From contig JAIELF010000045.1 of assembly GCA_019753235.1 (NCBI GenBank), positions 1 through 48,554 on the forward strand: 48,554 nucleotides of DNA, read 5' to 3'. Positions 26,301-34,211 of this stretch are shown here, piece by piece (position 1 is the first letter of the stretch; each line of letters starts with the position of its first letter). The translations under genes were made by a program, and so were the position numbers. Source of the stretch: a bacterium. Lineage in GTDB: Bacteria > Planctomycetota > Planctomycetia > Kolteriales > Kolteriaceae. The notes below the pieces were generated by a model. It searched no databases, was not told where the DNA came from, and worked only from the letters and a program-made list of their open reading frames with translations.

Positions 26301-26916
26301 GAACGCCGCTTGCTGTCATGAGCCAAGCGGAATCGCTTGAGAACGAAACATCGTTGACCATTCCTGCCAAGCCATCGATCGTTCGCTCGATGTAATTGGT
26401 GGCGGGATCAATCACCACGACCGATCGGTACCTCGCCAGGGCTATTCGCTTTCCATCACTCGACCAAGCGGCCGCGAAGGTTCTGGATCGAGGCGTGACT
26501 TTCGGCACGATGACAGGAACAACCGGGTCGCCGACGATCACCTCTTGCGGATCAGCAGGGGGGCTGGCTCCGCCGTCAATCCAGCGAGCCAAAACGTCGA
26601 TCTCCGCAGCGGTAGGACCGGGATTCCCTTCGGGGGGCATTTTGGGTTCGAGCTTCCCCGCCGACATCAGGTAAAGCCGGCTCTCGGCACTTTTTCCCGC
26701 GACGAATACGGGGCCATGCTCGCCCCCTTTGGCAAGCTCGTCAAACGTGTGCATGCTCAGTTCGCCGTTCCGATCGGTCGGCTGATGGCAACCGAGACAA
26801 TAGGTGCGAAGGATTGGGACGACATCTCTTTTGAAGTCCACCGCGCGGGTCTCCTGGCCCCGAAGAAGTGGTGCCGAGAGAAGAACCATCGCCCAGACCA
26901 GTTCATGATGCCTCAC
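23341..26916 (-). CDS. Secreted cytochrome-c, WD40 and PPC domain protein
   Basis: This 1191-aa protein has a signal peptide (VWAMVLLSAPLLRG, cleaved near 21). A planctomycete-type cytochrome-c domain follows, with heme motif CLGCH at 40-44 and KMPPEGNPGP near 93. About seven WD40-like repeats fill residues 140-470 (SSDGKRIALA, LVWDVASA, LKLWDTLAG, IRSWSV, VKIWQWP). The C-terminal part has PPC-like segments (VEPNNDREKP, VETEPNDEPT, DQDLFEFQA, DADFFAVQL). It is exported and probably handles redox or binding at the cell surface. It lies 44 bases downstream of the DUF1549/DUF1553 gene on the same strand and is surely in the same operon. Confidence 0.88.
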   Translation of the reverse strand: MRHHELVWAMVLLSAPLLRGQETRAVDFKRDVVPILRTYCLGCHQPTDRNGELSMHTFDELAKGGEHGPVFVAGKSAESRLYLMSAGKLEPKMPPEGNPGPTAAEIDVLARWIDGGASPPADPQEVIVGDPVVPVIVPKVTPRSRTFAAAWSSDGKRIALARYRSVVVIDPATNYIERTIDGLAGMVNDVSFSSDSAWLMTASGVPGVRGEAVIWKLEDGSREKTFAGHHDALFAARLSSDKTSLVTAGYDKVVLVWDVASAQIKQELRGHNELVQALAFRPGSSSVPSVPSVLASVSGDRTLKLWDTLAGQRLDTLSESLKDLQCVTFSNDGAFVLAGGGDNRIRSWSVSASAKEGTNTLLESRFAHEGVVLRLAMNPTGQQLASAGSDLLVKIWQWPSLREERVLERQSDWPSGLVFSPNGQDLLVARQDGSAAIYDPATGEKRRDVLPMPKPPPPPVLARVMPIPATLGQTVGSLLTGANLATTREFKFSHPGLSAQLIPDQPIKEDQIWINVVASADVPLGRHELKVVTVGGETAGIAVDVDSLATLGEVEPNNDREKPMPIAGSGNIWGELSAPGDQDLFEFQARSGEVMVFDVASQRLASAANMVLTVSDETGRTLASNNDYLDQPDSFLVFTVPINGKYRVKIHDLTFAGSAKHYYRLSYGPLAYATGLFPMTVALRAETKVEISGPNVPPATAVMIKPEQAGDFPLPIDGKMIRSRRPMNVLATTAPAVETEPNDEPTSASNLAVPGEAAGRIDRAGDADFFAVQLHKGETWLFETDANRRGWNVDTRLDVLSSQGEPIERTWLAAVRDSYVEFRGIDSTQLEIRCKNWQEMELNQYLYMNGEVGKLFRHPRGPDSGFHFYSVGGQRRTYFDSSSSTHALEDPVYIVEPVAPGTRLVPNGLPVFKVYFNNDDGSDRQLKRDSQVRFTAPEDGKYLIRVVDVRQMGSKEMPYRLIVRAPVPDFQVTIEDRRPTLHRGSGREVVFRVDRRDGFEEGVDIDVSGLPTGYSISQPIKIEPGHELVSAVLLAGQEAKGEANDIWAKAKVIARANLSNSPTERPVTPWEVVALAESPPLLVRVEPPSIVLAPGGTVSAKIIIDRKNHPGIVTFEMPGLPHGVIVDNIGLNGILIPEGQSEREFFLSARGFVEETDRPFFARSNEAAGQASAPILLSIRKPSQVAAGESK

Positions 26917-26960
26917 GTTGTCAAACTCCCGCGGTGCGACGTTGATCTCATTGCATTCGA

Positions 26961-29387
26961 CTAATGATTGAAGAGAAACTCTTTACTGGTCAGGATGCTC
27001 CAGAAGAGATCCTCGATGAGAGCCCGCTGCTCGACCGGGGCGGTCTGCGACCACTCATGGACGATTGCGGATTTCTCCTCGGGCGTGGGAAGGCGGCTTG
27101 CCGACCAGAGGTAGATTTCTTCGATTCGCTCTTCGATTGGCCGATCGGAAGAGACCATTTTTTCGACTCGGTTACCCGATTGTTTCAGCTTCTCGTTGAG
27201 CGAGTCTCCATTGGCCAAGTGGAGTGCTTGAACCATGCTGGGGGTACTCGTCCGTTCACATTCGCAGGTGGCATCTCGTTTGGGCCGGCCGAACTTGTCC
27301 AGAAAGCTCGAGGCGACTTTCGAATCGGGAAGCTGAATCGCCCGCCAACCCGCGGGGTAATTCGGAAAGGTCGTGGCGACACCGGTTGCTTGCGAAATCG
27401 CATCGATCGTCACCTCGGCCATCAGGCGACGAGGGTAATAGCGTGAGTAGAAACGCTTGTCCCCGATATTGCCCGGCAACGGTGTGCTGGATCGCTGATA
27501 CGTGTTTGACTGAACGATCAACTTCATCAGTTCACGCAGGTCGAACTTCTTCGCAATAAGATGGCGAGCCAATTCTTCGAGGAGTTGCGGATGGCTTGGC
27601 GGATTGGTGAGGCGAAGATCATCGATCGCTTCTACCAGTCCGACCCCCATGAAATTGGCCCAGATGCGATTGCTGATCGCTTTGGCAAAGTACGGGTTTT
27701 CGGGCGACGTCACCCAATCGGCCAGCGCAACTCTCCGATCGGCAGGGGAATCAATGGAAAGGGGCTTCCCATCGAGCGGCCGAGGCGTTTGTGGTTTGCC
27801 TCGAAGCGGCTGGACCAGATCTCCCTCTCGGGCGGCATAGACCGTGAACTGCCCCGGGGCTGATCCACCCTTGATGCGAACCCGAGCGAGCAAGTTGGCC
27901 ATGCCGAAATATTCATCATTGGTCCAACGTTCGAGTGGATGATTGTGACAGCGAGCACAATTGATCGATAGCCCCATGAACGCAACCGAGATCGTTTCCG
28001 AGAGTTCTCGCGTGTCCTGATGAAGGACAAAGAAGTTGGTGGCTCCTTGATCCAACGTGTTCCCTTCCGCCGTCAGAAGATCGCGAACCAATTGATCCCA
28101 TGGTCGGCCGGCGGCAACGTTGTCGCGGACCCAGTTCGAGTAGGCCCACATTGCCGGCTCGCGAAGCCGTTCGGAATTGACCAGCAGAATGTCACTGATT
28201 TTGTAGGTCCAATAATCAATGAAAGCGGGGCTCATCAGAAGTCGATCGATCACCGCATCGCGCTTTTGAGCGGATGAATCGGCAAGGAAAGATCGGACTT
28301 CGTCCGCTGGCGGAAGCGATCCTGTCATGTCAAGCCAAACGCGACGAAGGAACTCCGCATCGGTACTGGAAGGCGAGGGAGGAAGCTTCAACTCCGCCAA
28401 CTTCGCCAGGACCAGTTCATCAATGACGTTTCGTCTCGGCTCGGCCACAAAGAGAGCGGGATCAATCTGGTTGCCGTAGGGGACGGTGATTGTCGCTAAA
28501 GCAATTTTGTTGGCGTACCAGACACTGATCGAACCCTCTCCCAGGCCTACCGTCTTGACGATCCCTTGCGTATCGACATCGACGACGTCGGCCGATGCCG
28601 AGGTGTATTTCGCCCAGGCGGTGACATCCTCTTGATGCCCATCAGAAAACCTCGCCATCACCACCAGCGGATGGGTCGAGTTCGGCGCGAGGGTTACCTG
28701 CCGGGGAAAGACTTCGATCGATTCCATGACAGCGTCGCGATCGCTGGGGGGAACCGCGCCTCGCGCAATCCAATCCGCTAGGACGCGGTAATCGAGCGAG
28801 TCCGTCTTGAACCGCTCGCCACCGCCGTGCGGGACGGCAGCTGTCGCCTTTGTTAAGAGAAGGCTCTTTGCGGGCTCGTCTAGATTGATTCGGCGACCTT
28901 GAGATTGCCTCAACAGAACGTCGTAGTCGCCGGGCGCGTCGTAGCCCCGAAGCGAGAGTTTGAAGCCACGCTTGCCCGCGGCGGCGCCGTGACAGGCGCC
29001 CGAGTTGCAGCCCTGCTTGGCCATCACCGATTGCACATGATGGCGAAAGCTCCAAGCATACTCTTCGTCCATCCGAGAGACTTGAACGCGGAAATTGGTC
29101 GTCATGCCCCCGGCACTGGCCGAGACCGTTGTCTCTCCATTGGCCAAGGGAACAATTTGCCGACCGTCGATCGAGCAAATGGCCGGGTCCGCAACTTGAA
29201 AGGTGATCTCCTCGGACATGACCCCGACGGCTCGGCCATCGACGACGCGCTCGACGAAGAATCGCTGACGAGCTTCGCGACCGGTGAGGGAGATGTCCGT
29301 TGGGAAGACAACGATCGATTCCGAACCCTGCGCGAGGGATGTCAAGAGTGTGAGGATCGCCATCCCCGCCCAAGACTGGCTATTCAT
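26961..29387 (-). CDS. DUF1549/DUF1553 domain protein with BIG2-like repeats
   Basis: The 808-aa protein has a signal peptide (GMAILTLLTSLAQG). A BIG2-like bacterial Ig segment (VVFPTDISLTG...) comes first, then a heme-like CNSGACHG at 127-134, a second Ig-like repeat near 225-310, DUF1549 with CARCHNHPLERW, and DUF1553 with ISNRIWANFMGVGLVEAIDD and YYPRRLMAEVTIDAIS. The CX4CH spacing is usual in this family. Such proteins are a hallmark of planctomycetes, secreted, of unknown catalysis, usually linked to polysaccharide use. It heads the operon with the WD40/cytochrome protein. Confidence 0.9.
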   Translation of the reverse strand: MNSQSWAGMAILTLLTSLAQGSESIVVFPTDISLTGREARQRFFVERVVDGRAVGVMSEEITFQVADPAICSIDGRQIVPLANGETTVSASAGGMTTNFRVQVSRMDEEYAWSFRHHVQSVMAKQGCNSGACHGAAAGKRGFKLSLRGYDAPGDYDVLLRQSQGRRINLDEPAKSLLLTKATAAVPHGGGERFKTDSLDYRVLADWIARGAVPPSDRDAVMESIEVFPRQVTLAPNSTHPLVVMARFSDGHQEDVTAWAKYTSASADVVDVDTQGIVKTVGLGEGSISVWYANKIALATITVPYGNQIDPALFVAEPRRNVIDELVLAKLAELKLPPSPSSTDAEFLRRVWLDMTGSLPPADEVRSFLADSSAQKRDAVIDRLLMSPAFIDYWTYKISDILLVNSERLREPAMWAYSNWVRDNVAAGRPWDQLVRDLLTAEGNTLDQGATNFFVLHQDTRELSETISVAFMGLSINCARCHNHPLERWTNDEYFGMANLLARVRIKGGSAPGQFTVYAAREGDLVQPLRGKPQTPRPLDGKPLSIDSPADRRVALADWVTSPENPYFAKAISNRIWANFMGVGLVEAIDDLRLTNPPSHPQLLEELARHLIAKKFDLRELMKLIVQSNTYQRSSTPLPGNIGDKRFYSRYYPRRLMAEVTIDAISQATGVATTFPNYPAGWRAIQLPDSKVASSFLDKFGRPKRDATCECERTSTPSMVQALHLANGDSLNEKLKQSGNRVEKMVSSDRPIEERIEEIYLWSASRLPTPEEKSAIVHEWSQTAPVEQRALIEDLFWSILTSKEFLFNH

Positions 29388-29498
29388 GATTCCGATTCAC
29401 CTCGAAGGGAAGCTTCGCCGATCGAGAAGGGCTCGACAGGCGCACAGGTAGATCGTAACCCATTCGGCTCCCAACAGCAACCAGGGACCGTTACCGTT

Positions 29499-29543
29499 AA
29501 GGTGAGGAACGTCAAGGTGAGGGGACTCAAGGTGAGAGGATAG
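29499..29543. repeat. Three tandem 15-bp repeats (AAGGTGAGG...)
   Basis: AAGGTGAGGAACGTC, AAGGTGAGGGGACTC and AAGGTGAGAGGATAG follow each other without gaps directly beyond the stop of the ABC ATPase gene. They could be a small expansion; no function is evident. Confidence 0.6.
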
Positions 29544-29544
29544 T

Positions 29545-30555
29545 TCATGCAGGATGTTTTTGATTCAAAACTCGAAGTAACTCGGCCAGAGAGCGAATGT
29601 CCTCTGTTTGCAGCCCGATCGACAACGACCAGGGGCTCGCGCCTTCGAGGGAAGAACCGACGCGGATGACCACCTCGGATCGATCGTGGATTTGATAACC
29701 GGCGCGGATCAGGGCGCGGATCGTCCAGTCATGCCAGGGGCCGTGACCGATGACCGTCACCGTCGGGCCACCCGTTTGGCACCAGATCAGCCGACCGGTG
29801 GCGCGGTCGATCGTAGCCTCGGGCGATTCAAAAACGCGGCCGAGCGTTCCGGACATGGCGAGTTCCTCGGGGATGCCGCTGGTCCAGGAGCCCCCCGATT
29901 CGAGAATCCAGATCTGGTCGGCCGTCGCCATGGCGAGATCGAGATCATGCGTCGAGAGAATGACGCCTCGGCCGGCTTGTCTGGCCCAGCGTTTAAGGAC
30001 TTTGGCCAATTCCATTCGCTGGGGCAAATCGATGAACGCGGTCGGTTCATCTAGAAGTAGGATCGACGTTCCCTGCGCGATGGTTTTGGCGAGGAGGACA
30101 CGTTGTTTTTCGCCATCGCTGAGTTGATCGACCCAGCGATCGTTCCAGTCGCCACATCCGACGGCCAGCAGCGAGCGGTCGATCTCCTCCTGATCATGCC
30201 GCGATATCTGACCGGACCAGTCGGCATAGGGAAGCCGACCAAGTGACACCAACTCGCGGACGCGGGTGGGGCTCTTCAATTGAGTTGGAAAAAGGACAGC
30301 GCGGTACTTCGCCTTGGCTTTGGCAGAGAGACTCTCGATCTCCTGCGAGCCGTAAGAAATCGTCCCCGACAGCGGAGCTCGCAGCCCGGCAAGCGTCCTA
30401 AGTAAGGTCGATTTGCCCACGCCATTGCGTCCCAGCAGAAAGATGATTTCGCCTGGCAAAAGATCCAAAGAGAGATCCCGCGCGAGCGTCTGCTTCGGCG
30501 AAAATCCAATGGCCAAGTTCCGAGCCGACAACAGCGGAGAGGGCAACATTACCAT
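29545..30555 (-). CDS. ABC importer ATPase, FecE/BtuD type, with C-terminal extension
   Basis: Walker A is LGRNGVGKST (41-50), the signature is LSDGEKQ in place of LSGGQ, Walker B is ILLLDEPTAF, and the switch histidine is in LSTHDLDLA. The first 235 residues match FecE/BtuD-like ATPases. The last 100 residues (from RATGRLIWCQTGG) form an added domain of unknown role, also seen in related Bacteroidetes/planctomycete importers. The start overlaps the permease stop; the ATG at 30555 follows GGGAGGCGAG, and the ATG at 30549 in TAATG is the alternative. It powers uptake of an iron chelate, heme or cobalamin. Confidence 0.88.
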   Translation of the reverse strand: MVMLPSPLLSARNLAIGFSPKQTLARDLSLDLLPGEIIFLLGRNGVGKSTLLRTLAGLRAPLSGTISYGSQEIESLSAKAKAKYRAVLFPTQLKSPTRVRELVSLGRLPYADWSGQISRHDQEEIDRSLLAVGCGDWNDRWVDQLSDGEKQRVLLAKTIAQGTSILLLDEPTAFIDLPQRMELAKVLKRWARQAGRGVILSTHDLDLAMATADQIWILESGGSWTSGIPEELAMSGTLGRVFESPEATIDRATGRLIWCQTGGPTVTVIGHGPWHDWTIRALIRAGYQIHDRSEVVIRVGSSLEGASPWSLSIGLQTEDIRSLAELLRVLNQKHPA

Positions 30556-31595
30556 CTCGCCTCCCGTCTGTTCAGCACCAGTACAAGAAGAAGCGGCGCG
30601 CCGAACAGCGAAGTGACGACGTTGATGGGCATGGGTGTATTGCCCGCCGACCCGCGCGCGATCAAATCAGCGATGAGAGCTACCATCGCCCCCAACAGGA
30701 TCGTCGCCGGCATAAGAATTCGGTGGATAGAGGATCGCATCACCCAGCGGGATAGGTGCGGGACGGCAACACCAATGAATCCGATCGGTCCACAAGTGGC
30801 CGTTACCGCCGCCGCAAGCAGGCTTGACCCGACGACAAGTCCCCAGCGCGTCGAACGAACCGCGATGCCGAGCGACTCGGCACTTTCTTCACCCAGCAGA
30901 AGCGCATCCATTCCTTTCACAAGAAGGAATATTAGGCTGATGCCGACGAGGACCGCACCCGCCAGAAGAAAAAGACTCGGCCACGGGATGTTATCGAAGC
31001 TGCCGAAGGTCCAAAGGAGATATCGCTGACTGCTTTCGGGCTCCGCCTGATAGATGAGGAACCCGATCAAGCCAGAGACGAAGTAGCTCATCAGAAGCCC
31101 GACGATCAAGATGGTCAAATCGCTTCCGACGCGGGCGGCCACCAGCATAACGACGCCCAGGGCGCCAGCCGCTCCGATCGTTGCCGCCAGTAGCCGACCC
31201 ATACCGCTCCAGAGACCGACCGTCGCGAGAAAGCTCTCTTTGCCCGCTCCGACAGAGAGTGTCACAAGGGCAACACCCAAGCTGGCGCCGGCATCGACGC
31301 CGAGAACATACGGGCCCGCTAGCGGATTGCGAAATAGAGTTTGCATCGCTAAGCCCGCTGCCGAGAGGGCCGCCCCAGCCAACAACGCCACCAACATTCG
31401 AGGCAAGCGAACTTCCCAGACAATCGTCTGAAAGACGGGATCGCTGCTCGGCGTCCCTTGCAGAATGCTCCAAAGGTCGCGAAGAGGAATCGTCACCGAA
31501 CCAGCCGTCAAGGAGATCGCGACCAAGGCCAGCAGCATCGCCGACAGAAGCAACAGCATAAAACTCGAGGCGTCGCGTCGCAATCGCTGGCTCAC
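30549..31595 (-). CDS. FecCD-family ABC permease
   Basis: The 348-aa protein has about nine to ten membrane helices and FecCD motifs: WEVRLPRMLVALLAGAALS, GLAMQTLFRNPLAGPYVLGV, TFGSFDN and GFIGVAVPHLSRW (the ATPase-contact region), then LLGAMVALIADLIAR. It forms the channel of the siderophore- or B12-type importer. I chose the GTG at 31595 because its codon overlaps the stop of the DUF1569 gene (GTGA), which indicates coupling. Longer frames to 31655 would overlap that gene. Confidence 0.88.
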   Translation of the reverse strand: MSQRLRRDASSFMLLLLSAMLLALVAISLTAGSVTIPLRDLWSILQGTPSSDPVFQTIVWEVRLPRMLVALLAGAALSAAGLAMQTLFRNPLAGPYVLGVDAGASLGVALVTLSVGAGKESFLATVGLWSGMGRLLAATIGAAGALGVVMLVAARVGSDLTILIVGLLMSYFVSGLIGFLIYQAEPESSQRYLLWTFGSFDNIPWPSLFLLAGAVLVGISLIFLLVKGMDALLLGEESAESLGIAVRSTRWGLVVGSSLLAAAVTATCGPIGFIGVAVPHLSRWVMRSSIHRILMPATILLGAMVALIADLIARGSAGNTPMPINVVTSLFGAPLLLVLVLNRREARW

Positions 31596-32059
31596 TCTTT
31601 GGGAATAAGGAAGCTGAGATGATGACCCGCATGAATCCAGTTCAGCAATCGCCAATCATCGACCGAGATATTATCCATCAAAGGATAGGGGGGCAGGGGG
31701 CCGGCAAACTGCTCGGCTTCGCGAATCATCGATCGGCACCAATCGATCTTCTGCGGATCGTCTTTACCCGTTTTGCTCGGCTTGGGGAGCAAGGGTTTGG
31801 GAGCATCGAGTTTCAGCAGCGACGGGAGTCGGCCACTCTTCAGAATCGAACGAACGACGAGCGGGCCAACCGTCTTTCGAAGAATCCAAGGGAGTCGAAA
31901 CGGCGCGCCGTTCATCCCCATCGCCAGCGTCTTGCCGATGTGGTCGCAGGCTTGCGACAGTGTCCATTTTTTCCCCTGAGTGTAGCCCACTCGCTCGAGT
32001 CGATCGATCTCGTCGAGAACTTGTTGCGACGATCGAAGCGAAAGTGTTCGATTCGGCAT
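31592..32059 (-). CDS. DUF1569 (DinB-like) protein
   Basis: This 155-aa protein carries DUF1569 features: WTLSQACDHIGKTLAMGM near the front and DDWRLLNWIHAGHHLSFLIP at the end. The conserved histidines suggest a metal site of the DinB/YfiT four-helix fold. It sits inside the ABC importer operon, coupled by GTGA to the permease gene. A role in the uptake pathway is possible but cannot be read from sequence. Confidence 0.85.
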   Translation of the reverse strand: MPNRTLSLRSSQQVLDEIDRLERVGYTQGKKWTLSQACDHIGKTLAMGMNGAPFRLPWILRKTVGPLVVRSILKSGRLPSLLKLDAPKPLLPKPSKTGKDDPQKIDWCRSMIREAEQFAGPLPPYPLMDNISVDDWRLLNWIHAGHHLSFLIPKE

Positions 32060-32161
32060 GGGACACCAGTCTCCTTTGATTGATCACTTTTATCGATCAC
32101 TTTGTCGATCGGATTCTGCTCCCGATCTTACACCGCTCGCCTGCAGAGCGGAGAGGAAAAA

Positions 32162-33400
32162 TTACCGCTCGGGGAGTTGCTTGTACCAGACCATCTCGTG
32201 CATGGGAAGCGACGGAGGATGAAAGATCCGAATGAGATCGGCGAGGACTAAGTCGGGCCGAGCGGCCCCCCGTTCGAAGTAATCGGTTCCTGATTCTTCA
32301 CCGGCGCCAGCCATGTGATTGAAGACTCGGCCGGCCGCGAACGCATCGAAATGTTGATAGCGGGGATCGTTGGCCAATCCGTCGGCAAGCGTCTTCCAGA
32401 AACCAACATTCAACCAATACCGTGCCGACTTACCCCGAGCGAACACCGTCTCAAAGTCGAGCGTCAGTACTCGCGAGCCTTGATCATCCTTCCAGAGATA
32501 GTCGCTTCCCGCATCCGACAGAAGGCGAGCCATGTAACTGGTCCCGCCCGGCAAATACCAGATCCCCTGAAAAGAAGCATTTAACAGCACCGTGGGACGA
32601 TCCTTGACCGCGGAGACTCGCGCGCGAAGCGATTCATATTGCCGAGCGATCTCTTCATACCGCGTCTGAGCCAGATCCACTTTCCCCACCAGCAACCCGA
32701 AGACCTTGATCCATTCGGCCCGGCCAAGCGGATCATCTTCGGTGTACTCTGCCACGACGAGAACCGGGATGCCGGCTCGCTGAATCATGGCAAAGGGTTC
32801 GACATCACTCTCATTGACACCAAAGGTCACCACCACATCGGGTCGACACGCCAGCAGACGCTCTGTATCGATCGGCATGCCGCTACCAACCTCGACCACG
32901 TCCCCATTGGCAATGCGATCAAGCAGCGCCCGATGAGAGACATGTCGGCGAGCACTGACACCAACCACGCGATCGATCGCATCTAGCTCCTCTAAAAATC
33001 CGAGATGGGTCGACGAGAGACAAACCATTCTCTGGACCGGCAAGCCAATGGTTCTGCCATCCCGCGGAGCTGGCCCGTCGAAAAATCGGTTCTCAAATTG
33101 GTTTGATCCATCGTCAAAAGAAGCCCGCACCACCAGCCTGGCCCCGTGGGCTTGTCTCTCATACGTCACGCCCTTGGCTTGCTGAAAAGTCAAGGCGATT
33201 GGCAATGCGTTGCTCGACTTGTTCGATGCATCCGTGGGAACCGCTTCTGGATGGACGCGCCCGCATCCCGTCATCGCCCATAACAAAAGGCTCGCCAAGA
33301 GAGTTAACCGACTCGCTTCGGTCGCACTCGAGAGGATCGCTCTGTAAGATGGCCAGCAGGGTTTCGAGCGTCGGTCTACATCAGTGGGGGAAAGCGACAT
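32162..33400 (-). CDS. Periplasmic binding lipoprotein of the importer (FecB/BtuF type)
   Basis: The mature protein is a helical-backbone binding protein: MVCLSSTHLGFLEELDAIDRVVGV in lobe 1, RPDVVVTFG, IPVLVVAEY, then lobe 2 with PTVLLNASFQGIWYLPGGTSYMARLL and the end LVLADLIRIFHP. A lipobox WAMTGC near residue 48 follows a hydrophobic stretch, so it is anchored as a lipoprotein. The start is uncertain: the first ATG able to include the signal is at 33400, overlapping the start of the divergent gene; another is at 33415. It should deliver an iron complex or cobalamin to the FecCD permease. I see no cobalamin riboswitch. Confidence 0.82.
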   Translation of the reverse strand: MSLSPTDVDRRSKPCWPSYRAILSSATEASRLTLLASLLLWAMTGCGRVHPEAVPTDASNKSSNALPIALTFQQAKGVTYERQAHGARLVVRASFDDGSNQFENRFFDGPAPRDGRTIGLPVQRMVCLSSTHLGFLEELDAIDRVVGVSARRHVSHRALLDRIANGDVVEVGSGMPIDTERLLACRPDVVVTFGVNESDVEPFAMIQRAGIPVLVVAEYTEDDPLGRAEWIKVFGLLVGKVDLAQTRYEEIARQYESLRARVSAVKDRPTVLLNASFQGIWYLPGGTSYMARLLSDAGSDYLWKDDQGSRVLTLDFETVFARGKSARYWLNVGFWKTLADGLANDPRYQHFDAFAAGRVFNHMAGAGEESGTDYFERGAARPDLVLADLIRIFHPPSLPMHEMVWYKQLPER

Positions 33401-34004
33401 GCGGGGATCAATCATGTTTTCGGCACTATTGCTGTTGGTATCGAATATCGCTTTGGCCGACATGCCGGCAATCTTCAACGGGAAAGATCTGCAAGGATGG
33501 GTCGGCAACAAAGACTTTTGGAAGGTAGAGGACGGCGTCATTGTCGGCACGACTCCCGGCATCAACTACAACACCTTCCTCTTCACTGACAAGGAGTACA
33601 GCAACTTCGTACTGAAGTTCAAGGTTCGCCTGGCCAATCATAATAGCGGCGTGCAGTTCCGCAGCGAGGTCGTCGACCCGAAGATGTACGTGATGGCAGG
33701 CTACCAGGCCGACATCGCCCCGAACTATTGGGGACTTCTCTACGAAGAGAAGAAACGAGGCATGATCGACTTCAAAATGGACACGAAGAAGGTCGCCGAC
33801 GTCAATCAATGGATTGACATGGAAGTCCGTGCCGATGGCCCCAACATTACGATCACCACGAACGGGACCAAAACGGTTCAGTACGTCGAAAAGAACCCCA
33901 AAGCGGGAGCGACGACCGGTAAGATCGGCCTTCAACTCCACGGCGGGCCGGCGATGAAAGTCGAGTTCAAGGACATCACGTTGGAAGAACTCCCGACGAA
34001 ATAG
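33399..34004 (+). CDS. DUF1080 (3-keto-disaccharide hydrolase-like) secreted protein
   Basis: The 201-aa protein has a signal peptide (SIMFSALLLLVSNIALAD) and a single DUF1080 domain: IFNGKDLQGWVGNKDFWKVE, VGTTPG, NFVLKFKVRLANHNSGVQFR, then YQADIAPNYWGLLYEEKKRG and GKIGLQLHGGPAMKVEFKDI. The fold is a concanavalin-like jelly roll. Proteins of this family act on or bind sugars outside the cytoplasm. The ATG at 33399 has GGGGGAAAG upstream; the ATG at 33414 is an alternative. Confidence 0.9.
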   Translation: MRGSIMFSALLLLVSNIALADMPAIFNGKDLQGWVGNKDFWKVEDGVIVGTTPGINYNTFLFTDKEYSNFVLKFKVRLANHNSGVQFRSEVVDPKMYVMAGYQADIAPNYWGLLYEEKKRGMIDFKMDTKKVADVNQWIDMEVRADGPNITITTNGTKTVQYVEKNPKAGATTGKIGLQLHGGPAMKVEFKDITLEELPTK

Positions 34005-34211
34005 GGTGGTGATCGATCGAGGCATACCCCAAATCGGGCATAACCGCTACCCTCGGTCCATTCCATCGAATCGATACCTGCTTATCCCTCCCAATCGATC
34101 AAGTCGGACTAGGCACGTTTCTTCCTCTGGCCTACGGTTGCCTCAGAGGGCCGGCAGAAAGGCCTTCGGCGATCGAGAATCCGCTCGACGCGGCTCTGTG
34201 GGAGGCGACCG

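Noticed and set aside
32060..33570. Cobalamin riboswitch before the importer genes
   Set aside because: No B12-box-like segment or suitable leader space was found; the gene starts overlap the divergent gene.
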